Shown here piece after piece: positions 1 to 28,372 of a stretch of 64,000 nucleotides of DNA. Both the position numbers and the translations under genes were made by a program. The stretch is taken from assembly GCA_003342895.1 (NCBI GenBank), contig PTFA01000024.1, forward strand, positions 4,335,505 to 4,399,504, given 5' to 3'. Each line of letters starts with the position of its first letter. The first letter of the stretch is position 1. Source of the DNA: Casuarius casuarius (taxonomy: Eukaryota; Chordata; Aves; Casuariiformes; Casuariidae). The notes under the pieces were generated by a model. It was not told the origin of the DNA, did no database searches, and saw only the letters and a list, made by a program, of their open reading frames with translations.

Positions 1-17336
<17,336 letters not shown>

Positions 17337-18506
17337 TTGGCATTTGTGATTTAATTTAATATAATAATGTGACAGTCTGACTTTCTTGCCAAGCCAGGGG
17401 CTCTCAATGGACAGAAAAAGCTCTTGCACTCTACAGTGAATGCAATGGATTTGAGACCTATTATACTGCATATGTTCAGTCTCAGTGATTGCTGTAGGAG
17501 GCCTCTTTAATTTACATGCATTCCTTAGCTATTATACTGTAAATGCATTTTATGTAACAGTGAATTAGATATTGTAACCAATTTCATTGGTGGTAGTTTC
17601 CGACTGTTCTGATGTGACCTTCTGCAGTTGAAGTTTAACGTACATACTGAATATGGTTTTGAATGGGAAAATTGTTATGAAGCTATTCCCATCCTTCTCT
17701 TTAAAATTTGATTCTGGAATTTTGTTCAAGGTGAAAGATGGATTTCTAATAGTTTATGTTACTAAAGAAATTCTGCTGTGTTGCTTTATAGTGATCCCTT
17801 TTACTTCTGAAACTGAAGATGCCTTTTGAACTGCTGTTGGCTTGTGTCAGCATCTGCTTGTGAGCCATGAAGTCAGGTGTCCAAAACAAACTGTACTTTT
17901 TTCCCCTGGGATATGACAAACGTCCTTATTCTCTCTTCTCTTTGGCAAGTCTAGCAGGGCTTACAACTGAAGGGTGTACAGTGTGTTGATATGCTGTGAA
18001 GTCTCTTTTGTAGTAGGTTTTCATTCATGGTTAAGCGGCGGCCTCAAGTTCGACCCATACATATTCTAAGCATTTTAAATAAAATGAGCACCACAGAAGA
18101 CAAGCATTTCACTTGGAAAGATGAAGTAAAATATTAATAATAGTTAAATTATCAAGAGCAACAGCACCAAAAGATAATCAAAGATATTTTTCCTAGTAAA
18201 TTTTGAGAATTAGAAATTGCTTCCTCTGTGAGGCAGTAATGTTTCCTTTGTACACAGTCTGGGATGCAATCTCTGAAAACGTTGCATCTCTGATCTGCTC
18301 CAGACCTCAAGATTAAGTGTTCAACTCTATAGAAATAGTTCCTGATTGCTATGATAATAAAAAATAGAGCATTTAGAATCTAGTACAGTGGCTGATACTT
18401 TAATAGTTTGGCTCTTCACGCATAATAGTATCTACTATACCTCAGTGAGAGAATGTCTGAGTGTAAGTACCCCTCAAAATTAAACAGATATTTAGTATCT
18501 TAAAAG

Positions 18507-18516
18507 TGTAAATAAA
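18507..18516 (+). promoter_or_regulatory. Poly(A) signal overlapping a Pumilio-type site
   Basis: TGTAAATA (18507-18514), the Pumilio recognition octamer, overlaps AATAAA (18511-18516). It is about 1.2 kb after the stop codon. Function inferred from motif only. Confidence 0.4.
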
Positions 18517-19072
18517 AGCTATCTATGATTTTGTATAAATGAATTATGGGACATGCAGGGTAGGATTAAGTTGTCTAAGCAGAATGTCACTTTAGATACC
18601 ATAGGGGATCTGAAATGTGTGTGGCCTGGTGGGCATGTCACAAGATCTACAGAAGATATGTGTCCTTTGGAAGAGGCAGCTGGAAGTCAGGTAGGACGAA
18701 GGCATCTAAAATGCCACTAGATACCTGTATTCAGGTAACTGGCTCCCACCCAAAGGGTTTTGTTTGTGATTTTTTTCAAATAGAAGACTGTGTGCCTAGA
18801 ACTTGGATCTAGGGAAGGATTCAGGACTTCTGTGTCCCTGTGGATTTGAAAGATTTAAATTTCAAAATATTTTAGAACTGATTTATATCTGTTCCCATTG
18901 AAAGCAATGATAACACTCCTTTTCTTTCAGTGGGAAGGAACAGAACTAGACCCTGTACTGTGAACTTTAGAAAATATTTACCGTAGATACTTGAGAACAT
19001 TATAAAGGCCCGTAAACCTGAGATGATGTGCCAAAGTCTTGAATGTTTAGATTACTTTACATAAATTATAGT

Positions 19073-19082
19073 TGTAAATAAA
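19073..19082 (+). terminator. Distal poly(A) signal overlapping a Pumilio-type site
   Basis: TGTAAATA (19073-19080) overlaps AATAAA (19077-19082), with T/GT-rich DNA at about 19100-19135. This is a plausible distal 3' end of the CNTNAP5 transcript. Confidence 0.45.
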
Positions 19083-19100
19083 TGTCAAGCTGAGATATCT

Positions 19101-20285
19101 TTGATAATATCTTTTAAAGTTGGTTTTCTTCCATCAATTTACACCTTTTGTTTTCAGGATCTTACAGTTTCTTTTCTGTTTCCTCCTGCGCAGCTTTACT
19201 TCATTTTTAGGAAAAAAAAATCTTTCCCTTTTTGATGACTTTGGTTGCCTCTGCAACCAAAAATTATACAGATGCACAGACTTTTTGTTCTACTCATTTT
19301 TGTAGTTCTGGGTGCATCTATAGTAGTAGACTAATCAGACCCAGGTCCCAGGCTGAAGAAGTACATTTGTATGTGTTATTATATTCCCTGGTACAGTTTG
19401 GTCCTGGACAGCTAGCTCACTTATAGAAAGGTGGCACCAGAACACAGGGGGAGGATGCTGGACTGTTTCCAAAAGGTGATGTGCATGAGGAAACCCCATT
19501 TTATGGATGGGGAGAGGAGGAGATGAAAAAAACGTGTGCCTGAGTCAGGTCAGCAAGCGTACCCACTCTTTAGTTTACTACTTTAGACACTCTCAGTCTA
19601 GCCAGTTACTCTAAAGTGACAATTATGTTCCTTCCTCTTCAAGGGTTTGATCTAAATTGCACTGCATTTGAGAGGAGTCCTTCCATGGACTTCCCTGAAA
19701 CTTAGTCCTCTAAGTCTCAAGAGTCCTTCCCTTCCCACAGTAGATGTACCAGTGTCCACCCTCTTCCATCCCTTGTAACAACTCTTTTGACACTGACTCA
19801 CTGTAAGAGTCCCAGTTAGCTCCATTTTATTCAGTGCAGGAGATAGTAATTGTGGGAGAAAATTTGTATGATGGTGGTAATTATAATACATTAGACATGT
19901 CACCAAAATGAACAATTTAATTAATTATAAAAGAGAGAGTTTTTGTTTGTGAGCTATACTAACTAATAAAACCCAAAGCATGCCCACACCAGGACAAGTT
20001 GGAAGCACGTCAGTCTAACTTTCCAGTCATTTTTTGTTTTTTCTTCCACTTCTTAGTTAACTTTACATTGTGTATCTCAGCAGACAGAGGTTTCTTCCTT
20101 CACTTTGTTTTCTTCCAAATGAACAATTGTTTTCTTTCACTATTCTATAGGTCTTTCTTAAGGGCAAGATGGAAGGCAATAGCTGAGTAAAACCCCAATT
20201 TCACAGACTAGTTAAAAGGGGGTGGGGAAAAATGCCTGTGTGAATGACACACTATTTCATTCAAAGATCTTTTTATGGCACTTTA
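19101..20285. other. Intergenic, nothing recognised
   Basis: AT-rich unique-looking sequence after the gene. Short open frames on both strands (for example 19652-19915, minus) resemble no known protein and show no splice-site support. Confidence 0.6.
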
Positions 20286-20582
20286 TTATGTGAAGGGGAA
20301 AAACAGGTAGATTTGGTGGAATAGACATCTATCTGCAGATTTGTAGCACACAATGATGATGTCTCTCAGAAGAAGGAAATGCCCGCTTTCCTCCGTAGAA
20401 AGAGTGATCATGTATTCGTTACCTGGGTCCAGAATATACAGGTTCATAGTCAGCGAAGCAGCGTTTTCCATCGCTTGCTGCGTTTCTGTGGGTTCAACAA
20501 AATGGTGGCACCAAAGCGCGCCGAGACGTCGAACACCGTTGTGCTGTCCCTTCTTTCCAGTGTGTGACCTTCCACCTCTCTG
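20286..20582 (-). other. CpG-rich patch with a 98-codon open frame
   Basis: A compact segment with many CpGs (gcgcgccgagacgtcg at 20516-20531) in AT-rich surroundings. On the minus strand a frame is open without a stop from 20582 down to the stop at 20286-20288. It contains an ATG at 20471 and short ordinary-looking stretches such as TMNLYILDPGNEYM. A donor-like ccag|gtaacg lies inside it on the same strand. I do not recognise the protein, so I do not call a gene. It could be a non-coding exon, a small CpG island or an old insertion. Confidence 0.35.
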
Positions 20583-21178
20583 TTAATAAAAGAAACACTT
20601 TTTAAAATAAAGTGAGGAAAATATTTTTTAAAAATTTGTATACAAAAGTTTAAAACTGAGGACAATATACTGATTCTTTTTTTTTAAACAGTAAAGAAAT
20701 GTAGACGTGCACATAAGGCATTGGTGAGTGTGGTTATTTATACACATAACAACGGAGTGCTAATGTGACAAATCCACTACACAGTGACACGTTTCCTGTG
20801 GCAAATGTATTTTTTCTGAAGCACACTAGAAAATAAGTAGTAGCATGAGTGTTGGTACACTTTTAAAACTTTGTGCGGGTTCCCACTACGAATGGAGTAT
20901 GTTATGTAATTCTGACTACAAAAGTGGTATAACATGCACAACACTTAGCACATAAATGCGATTTAGTCAGGTTTTGGGAAAACATTTGCAACACGATGCC
21001 CTGCTGTGTAGAGGAAGAACGTGTAATAAGCTAAGTGCTCAACGTGAAACACCCCAAGAGTCACAATGAAATGCATTTACAATAACGTTATTCATGGAAG
21101 TGGAATATAGGAAAGTAGTATGTAAGACAAAACAGCGAGAATCCCAAGGAGGAATCAGTTGCTTAAATTAGGCTATAC

Positions 21179-21200
21179 AGATTTAGATTTAGATTTAGAT
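21179..21200 (+). repeat. (AGATTT)n short tandem repeat
   Basis: About 3.7 copies of a hexamer. It resembles but does not match the vertebrate telomere unit, so I treat it as an ordinary microsatellite. Confidence 0.8.
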
Positions 21201-21900
21201 ACTAAGCAGCCTGCAGCAGCAGCGTGAGATAAAATCAGAAGTGGTGACTATTGCAGGTCAGCAGGTGGTTGTTAGGAAATGTCCTTTGGAAAAAAAAAAT
21301 TACCTTGAGAAATAATTGTAAAAGTTTAAACTTATGAAGAAGTTGCGGCTGTATAAACCATGTGATGCCACAGGGAAGAAAAAGTGTTCTTCTTTTGCAT
21401 CAGAAAAAGTACTTGGTAAGTCAGAAGATTTAACGTTGAAAAAGCATGTGGCCCCTTCTCTGGGGTGCGATAGTAGAACGTGCAAAAACGTAGAAAAAGC
21501 ACTAACGCTGCTAATATGAGGAAACAAAACACACCAAACAGGGGTGCTTATGGATCTTTTTTTTGCCAAGAAATCATACTTCATCCTTGTTCCTTAAGGG
21601 CTGTCTAACAAGGAAATATTGGCAAGAACTAGCACTGTTTTTGGATACAAGGTCTAACCCTTTTAATCTTTATTCTTGCCATTGTTATGAAATGAATCAA
21701 ACATCACAACCACATTGCAGGGAGATGGATGCCTTTCCTTCAAAAATTGACATAAAATCACATTTATTTTAATATCAATTTCTAACTTTCACCTATGATG
21801 AAATTCTGATGTTGCTAACATTTTATATAAATAGCACTGAATAAATGATGCCTGAAGTCTTTATTAATAGTACGGTAAGTCCACAAGAAAAAAATCTCCA

Positions 21901-21945
21901 TACACATGCGCGTGAACGCACACACACATATATCCATGCGTGCAA
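21901..21945. repeat. CA/CG/TA alternating tract
   Basis: Alternating purine-pyrimidine stretch with tacacatgcgcgtg and a CA run. It is prone to Z-DNA. Low-complexity sequence. Confidence 0.6.
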
Positions 21946-24900
21946 ATGAACTATCTAGTCAGAGATAGGATTGTTTGGATTTTATTTTCTTCATATTATT
22001 TCTTTATATTATGTCAAATACTGAAAAAAATAGCCTAAAGTTCAGAAACTCCCTCACTGGTGAAAACGTATCCAATCCATTTTATGAAATACTGAAGATT
22101 TCTTCAAGAGAACAAAACAGTTAGTCACAGCTTAAAAATTTCTCACAGAACAAAAAGAGACAGAGAAGCAGACGGAAGAGAAACTGGCAAAATAGAAAAG
22201 CGGGAAGAGAAAAGAGTCTTTTACCAATTCACTTAAAGCATCCTTCTCCCAGACAGTTAACTCGCTTCTAGGAAACATCAATATTTATGCCTTCAGATTA
22301 GGTTGAGGCAGTGGGCATTAGTGAAAGACTCCTAAAAGCCTTCAGAAGGGAAACAACTACTCAAAATCCTTTTGATGTTCAAGAAAACCAAAGAGGCGTT
22401 GTCAATGGATTACATTAGATTTCACAAGGGAGAATTTGTCATCAAGAATCAGCATAAAATGAACTACTAAAATAATCCGTAGTGTAGTCAGTAAAATGAC
22501 ATATAGGTCTTGGTAACCTTTGTACATTATACTTTTTAATATAGCATTCTCTTTAGTTCCTCTGGCTTATTCAGATATGTGCAAGAACTTGCTATTCCAA
22601 ATGCAATGTAATATTTCTGGAGTCTATGAATTGGTGATTTTTTTGTTTTGAAAAGCGGAAGTGCCTTGCAAGTAATTTATAAGGCCAACATCAACATGAC
22701 TGAAAGCACCCATCATAAAATCTTCAGGATTAAAAAAGTAAAGATTGAAAAGCAGCCCTGCTGCATAACACAGATTCAGTGATAGATGCCTGTTTACAGA
22801 TGAATTAAGTAATTAACAGACTTTCAGCACAGTTGCACAATAGGAGTGTGTGGTTTGAAGTCTAACTAACTGAAGAGCCCAAGAATATCTATCCCACCCT
22901 TTACATCTGTGGCCTTTAAAAAAGCTATCAACCTTTCCACTCCATTTGTACAATAGGGAGAAAATACTGAAGTTTTTACTGGGTTGATTTATTAATATTT
23001 CTAAAGCCCTTTGAAGAGGAAAACCTTTATGTAAGTGGATAGCATCATAACAGAAACCTAAGTGAACCTTTTATTTAGCAAATGATGTTATGGTAAGTAA
23101 CATTAATTATACATGATCATGCATTTCATTTTAAGACATTTATTTCAGGAAATGGTCCTTTTCTTTTCAAAGAGAAATAATAGATATTTCATGTTATTTT
23201 ATGCATAAGGATAGAGTGACACATGAATAAAAAGGAGAAAAAAAGGCTTTGGACTATGTGGTATAGTGTAGATTTGATTGCATGTTTTCTTTTATCAGAA
23301 ATTACAGCCCAGAACATTTTTGTCTAGGTAGATGGGTAATACTTAAAGTAAACAAGATAGGTGTCATATAGATTAATACATACAAAACATGAGTTATAAC
23401 AACATGTCTGCATTATTCCATGATGTCTCCTGCTAATTGTTTAGCCCAAAGGGAACATCACGCATTTGCAATTTAAGAGGAACTCCTAGTTCGTCCTTAG
23501 TAGCCTTGGCAGCTTCATTAATCCTTTTTTCTGCTTTTTAGTTACCAGGGAGTTACTTTTCCAACCACCAAGATTTGCTAGACCTACAATATTTCACTTT
23601 TTAGAAGACAGAGAAAAAATTATTGTCTTCTAATATCTTTAAATCTGTATTTATTCGCATGCATGTACAAAGTAACACATTTATTACCTAAAAGGAATTG
23701 TATACTGATTTTATTTTCAAGAAAACAAAGGGGCAGTCAATACTTGTGGTATAGGCATGTATCAATTGCGAAAAATTATTTCAAAGGGTGCTCCAGAATG
23801 TTAATAGTTCATTTTAAAAGCTATAGACACCCTGAGTAAGAAAACATTCAGAAATTGTCAGCATCTCTTTTCTAATTGTAAATATTAGTAAATATTTCCA
23901 ATATGGTATAACTCTTTTTCCACAGACTTCAGCAGCACTAGGAAGAGAGGTTTATGTTAGCTCAGGAAAAAGTAACCACTCCGTCAGGGTCCCTTGCCAT
24001 GGGAATTCAAGTTCCACTTACCCCCAAAATCACATAGTATTCTCTGAGAGTCAGGAAGTCCTTTAATAATTACTAGGTTTTTACTGTAAATCAGAAAGGA
24101 CCTTATTCCTGCATAGCAAAAACTTTCCGTGAAATTAATAGTTTCGATGGATCATTTAGTGTTGTGATCTGTAAATCAGCAACTCTTATTCAAAGCATTT
24201 GTGCTGCGTTGCTATGATTTTGTCTCTTTGATGTACAAGTTAATAATATGTGCACGTCTGAATGAAAGTGCTTTTTCATTAATTCATGGCATTAAGATAA
24301 GAGTACTATGTATCAGGTGTTTTACAGATGAACCCTGCTACTAAATAGCAGTAGGAATGGATACGCTTAGAATAGGATTAAAAATGTGTCATATATTCCT
24401 TCACACTACACCTATATGGTATTCATATACTTTAACATAACATACAGTGCTGTACTTTCGGTTTATTATCAGATCACACTTCGGGAATAAAAGTCCAAAA
24501 TCTATAGGAAAGGAGGAGAATTAAAAAGAGGAAATTTCTTTGTTGATGAAATTGTTTTTATAAAAAAATCCTGAGAATTTGTTCTTTTATAGCACCCTTT
24601 TATAGCTATTTTTCAATTCATATAAAACGTTTATTTTGGATCATGTTGTCAAGCACATCTCCTTTCAATTATTTCTTTTGTAAAAGAAGCTAACAGTCAT
24701 TCTAGTTTCAAGCTGATATCTAGCTGTCTGTTTGCCTCAATAAAGTATATCAATCTGGAAATTAAGCACAGCATGACATATCTAGTACATACCTTCGCTT
24801 TACAAAATAATGGCAATAATTAACAGTCTCCTGAAATCGTATGATCTTTGAGCATCTAGGGTTGCCATGACAGTCTTTATTTTATGATTACAAGTAAACC

Positions 24901-25332
24901 TATTTAGTTAGAATCTAATTAGGAAAGCATTAGTAAATGCCTGTTATTCAGTACTCTAGCATGGTTAAGTGCTGCATTTGAGGAGCAGAATGTGTTTTAA
25001 ATGAGTCAGATAAGGCTATTACACTAGAAGCGCTGCCCTTACGCAGTACCTGCCTGCCCACTGTGGTACTTACCAGTGATTAACAGTCATTTCTCCATTA
25101 CCAGACTCATAATAGGGGTCCGTACTACAGCATAATATCCTTAAAAACCAAATACATTTGCAGTAAACATGTTTTATCGCTAACTTCTAGCCTCTTTTAC
25201 TTCCCCTGGGAATTTCCTTATCTTTTACATCACTGGATAGGCTTGTAATTATGTAATTAATGGAGAGTCTAGAATTGTAACTACATGTAAGGGTGCTGCA
25301 AAGGGAGGGGTAGGTTTTCCATTTAGTTAACG

Positions 25333-25850
25333 TTAGGCCATGTCTGCGAGTTGTAGCCTGCCCTGGGGCAGCACGGCTCTCTCCTTTCCACCTTGCCGCA
25401 CGGTGTCATGCTGAATTGTGCTCGTTTCCATGCCCTTGGGCTGAATTCCCAGAAAAAAAAAAATCACATTGCCCATCTTCAGAGGTCTCACAAGCACGAC
25501 CCGAGCCGTTACAGCTGACCAAACGTCGGCAGCATGCCGTGCTTCTCTCGAGATGCCGCATGTAGGCAGGATAAGCGATTTTGTTAAAGCCGAGGAGAAG
25601 CGGTGTGAGAGGTCGCCAGCCGGGGAACGGCCGTGCACCCGGTCTGAGGCAGCTGGCGGGGGAAATGCAAAGGAGGAGCAAGAGCTGACGGCTTCTCTCC
25701 CTTTTTCAAAAGCATTTCTAGAGAAAATAAATCTGGGGACTATAACCCTCAACCGAGTACAGCTCTGCCCCTGTAATTCACAGGCAGATGAGGCAGAGCA
25801 ATGGTGCAATAGTGCAGACGCTCCTCGGCGTGGGCCACAGTGAGTGGTGG
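25333..25850. other. GC/CpG-rich patch
   Basis: About 500 bases clearly richer in G, C and CpG than the flanks, densest at 25490-25640. Because stops are rare in such sequence, long frames exist on both strands (minus 25333-25809, 158 codons; plus 25469-25843, 124 codons). Neither shows a domain, signal or membrane segment that I recognise, and they overlap each other, so no CDS is called. Plausible readings are a CpG-island-like regulatory element or promoter of an unannotated non-coding RNA. Confidence 0.4.
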
Positions 25851-27440
25851 GAAGTTACAGTCCTCCTACTGCCCTTGGGTTTCCAGCCGATGGTGGCAGT
25901 ATTTAAGAAACAGTTGTGCTTGGTGCTCCCTATTGCTTGGGTTAGGTGACTAGCTGTATAGTGTGCCAGGTAGTTACCTCCTGCTCAGATTGGAGGTCTC
26001 CAAGCCAAGAGCGGGGACTCTCCTTCCCAAAGCCAAACATGGGCCTGTGCCTGGCTCTGGTCTGGCTGCACAACGCAAGAAAATAACACTTCATAATGCT
26101 GTAGGAAAGTGCTCCAAGTCAGTCATCCTCTCTCAGACAGGATAAGAGAGCTTTTCGAAAGCACGTATGCGCATGCAAGGCGCAGCTACGTGCATCATGT
26201 TTTGAAAGCAAATTCCCAAGCATTCAGTTGAAATGAATGAAGTTTGTAACCATAAACTGATTAGGTAAATTAATTAGATAATTTTGAAAATCACACCAAA
26301 GGGGTTATAAACATCTTTAATCATCCAAATTCTGTTACAACTCTTACTTATATATCTGTCACTACTTCTCTTTAGGTTAGGATATCCTAAGTAGTAACTA
26401 GTACTGAATTTTTTACTTAAAATGGCACAGTTTAGGGTATTGTACAGTAATCAGAGCCTACATAAGTATCTAACTAGACTATATCAATGGACAGTATTTC
26501 AGTAAAAGCAGTCAAAAGATGTCCAATAATCAGTATATTTTAGAGAGACTTTTTACTATTGTTTTCCTGCCAGACTTGCTATATGTCTGTGTAAGACTGA
26601 ACAGTAGACTGAAGAGTCATGTTCTGCTTTTTATTTTGACAATTATCAATGCTCTAACTTTTTATTTTCTTTTAAGTGGGAGCTGTTCAGCTTTAGCAGT
26701 GATGTGGGCTGACAGTGATGTAGGGAACAGCAGTGCTCAAATAGCCACTAGGTTTTTTTCTTTATGTACTTTCTAGATGTCAGGCTCTCCCTCACCAGTA
26801 GCTCTTAAAAATAGAGCTATGGCAATGAATGAACAAAAGCATATCGCATAGTATTACATTTTTCAGTATAATTTGTAAAAAGGGTCGTCTTGCTGTAAAT
26901 TCTTGATTGAGTTAGTTTGTTAATACATTGCATATATCAAATTTTATGGCATTGTTTCAACATAATATAAAATTATATGTGATACAATAAAAGGAAAAGT
27001 GCCTTAAAAGCTAGGAGAAAGCCCTGCTGAAAATAATCAGAGCAATATTTAATAATAGACTGTCAAATATCTGCATATCTTCAGGATATACTCAGTGATA
27101 TGAGGTCAAAGAACAGAAGACTAAAAAATAGAAATTCAGTACTCTAATGGGTTTCGAGATTGTATTTTTTTTAATAATATTTATAAGCCTATTGCAGCTC
27201 TTTCCAAACAATCAGTTGTATCATTTGTCTAAAAAGATATCACAGCCGAAGCGCAAACTATCATCTGGTACAATATAAATAGCTTGCAGTATAGTCAGTA
27301 TACATACAGAGGCAAGGAGATTTGTATATCTGATGGCTCAACAATTGTAATCATGCATTTCTCTAGACCATGTGTTCCTTATTTTAATACATCATTCTTT
27401 CCGGATTTTTATTTTATTTCATTGCCTATAGTCACATTAG
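25851..27440. other. Intergenic with one hairpin
   Basis: Apart from the hairpin at 26150-26209, which is listed separately, this is AT-rich DNA with no supported gene. The hydrophobic frame at 26519-26776 shows no family similarity. Confidence 0.55.
26150..26209 (+). other. Imperfect 60-base hairpin
   Basis: Arms GCTTT (26150-26154)/AAAGC (26205-26209) at the base. Then GCACGTA (26161-26167) pairs with TACGTGC (26187-26193) and TGCGC (26168-26172) with GCGCA (26180-26184), with a 2-base bulge and a 7-base loop. The size and shape are miRNA-precursor-like, but the lower stem has an asymmetric internal loop. No expression evidence. A chance palindrome is possible. Confidence 0.3.
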
Positions 27441-27614
27441 GAAATTGAGACTGTCTACATCGTTATTTGTACTGCAGAGGTGCCTGGAGATCGCAGCTTA
27501 GACGAGGCCCCATCGCAGGAGGCGCCTGAAGGCCGCACGCACGCAGACCTGCAGGATGAGGTGGTTCCCGTTCAGGGCAGCCTAGCTGCTACGTGGCAGA
27601 CACAGAGTAAATGA
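27441..27614 (+). other. GC-rich exon-like open frame, unknown
   Basis: A frame open from 27441 to TGA at 27612-27614 (57 codons, no ATG). From about 27477 it is GC/CpG-rich and lies directly after a possible acceptor, tttgtactgcag. It reads EVPGDRSLDEAPSQEAPEG and ends ATWQTQSK. This looks like a terminal coding exon, but I know no matching protein and see no partner exons. It could equally be a non-coding RNA exon or a GC-rich relic. Confidence 0.3.
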
Positions 27615-28077
27615 ACCGACTGAGACAGAAAAAACTGATACAGCTGGAAGCTGATCCCGTGTCCCCTGAGAGACGGTCTTTCTCTTAACCCACCAGCTCA
27701 ATTTTTATTGACTATACCATTCAATAATTTTTTGGAGCCTAACCCATGTGCCTTGGGAACTTGCCCCCGCATTTCTCTTGTAAACCGTTTCAGAATTTGA
27801 TCCCCAGAAATACACCAGAGCAACAAGCCTGGAATATAAAGTTCTTATGCCCGGCCTGCCATGTGTCGGAGGAGTTTGAACCATTGCGCAGAAGGCGTTA
27901 GGGGCAAAATTGTTGGCGTTAGTGCGATAATATACACTGAATGGGAAAGTGCTCCTATTTTCCATACGCAGACTATAGACGTTGCTGCTTCGTTCTGTGG
28001 ATGTATTTCTAGACGTATATCTCTAAATATGATCGTTTAAAAAAAGGTGTTAAATTAATCTGCCCTGAAATATACGT

Positions 28078-28102
28078 ATGTGTGTGTGCGCGCGCGTGCG
28101 TA
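28078..28102. repeat. (TG)n(CG)n Z-DNA-prone tract
   Basis: atgtgtgtgtgcgcgcgcgtgcgta: unbroken alternating purine-pyrimidine with a (CG)4 core, among the sequences most prone to Z-DNA. Confidence 0.8.
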
Positions 28103-28226
28103 TGTTAGAAGGTGATCTTTATCCAAAAATCCAAATTATTCTGCATAATTTATTGCATAGGTAAGAAGATTAAGTTTTCAAATGCGATGCTGCCAGGTTA
28201 GCTCTTCCACACGCTAATATTAGTTT

Positions 28227-28260
28227 TCTTTTCCTAATGCAGTTCTTTTCCTAATGCAGT
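28227..28260 (+). repeat. Exact 17-base tandem duplication
   Basis: tcttttcctaatgcagt occurs twice back to back without change, suggesting a recent slippage or duplication event. Each copy also resembles a splice acceptor (pyrimidines, TAAT, CAG). Confidence 0.9.
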
Positions 28261-28342
28261 TCGCAAGCAGCTGTTGCCCTGGGGAACTGACCTGGCCCAT
28301 GGTCCTGTGAGCCACTAGTGAGGGTGTTCAGGAAGCAGAAAC

Positions 28343-28372
28343 CTGATGAAGGCTGACTGAAGTCTTCATCAG
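28343..28372 (+). other. Short perfect hairpin
   Basis: CTGATGAAG (28343-28351) and its exact complement CTTCATCAG (28364-28372). The stem extends by one G-U and two further pairs to a 6-base loop. There is no T-run after it, and eukaryotic DNA would not use it as a terminator. Confidence 0.5.

Larger units (their letters stand above)
17337..19100 (+). other. CNTNAP5 3' untranslated region (end uncertain)
   Basis: AT-rich sequence after the stop with AATAAA at 18078-18083, 18356-18361, 18511-18516 and 19077-19082. The most distal is followed within about 45 bases by a T/GT-rich stretch, the usual downstream element, so it is my preferred main end. The earlier signals may give shorter forms. 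The true end needs transcript data. Confidence 0.55.
20583..25332. other. Intergenic, AT-rich
   Basis: Mostly unique-looking AT-rich DNA. It includes a short (TTTAGA)n run at 21179-21200 and a Z-DNA-prone stretch at 21901-21945. No coding exon, RNA gene or recognisable transposon was found. Confidence 0.6.

Noticed and set aside
21179..21200. Interstitial telomere repeat
   Set aside because: The unit is TTTAGA, not TTAGGG, and there are fewer than four copies.
28343..28372. Rho-independent-type terminator
   Set aside because: The genome is a vertebrate's, there is no T-run after the stem, and no transcript is known here.
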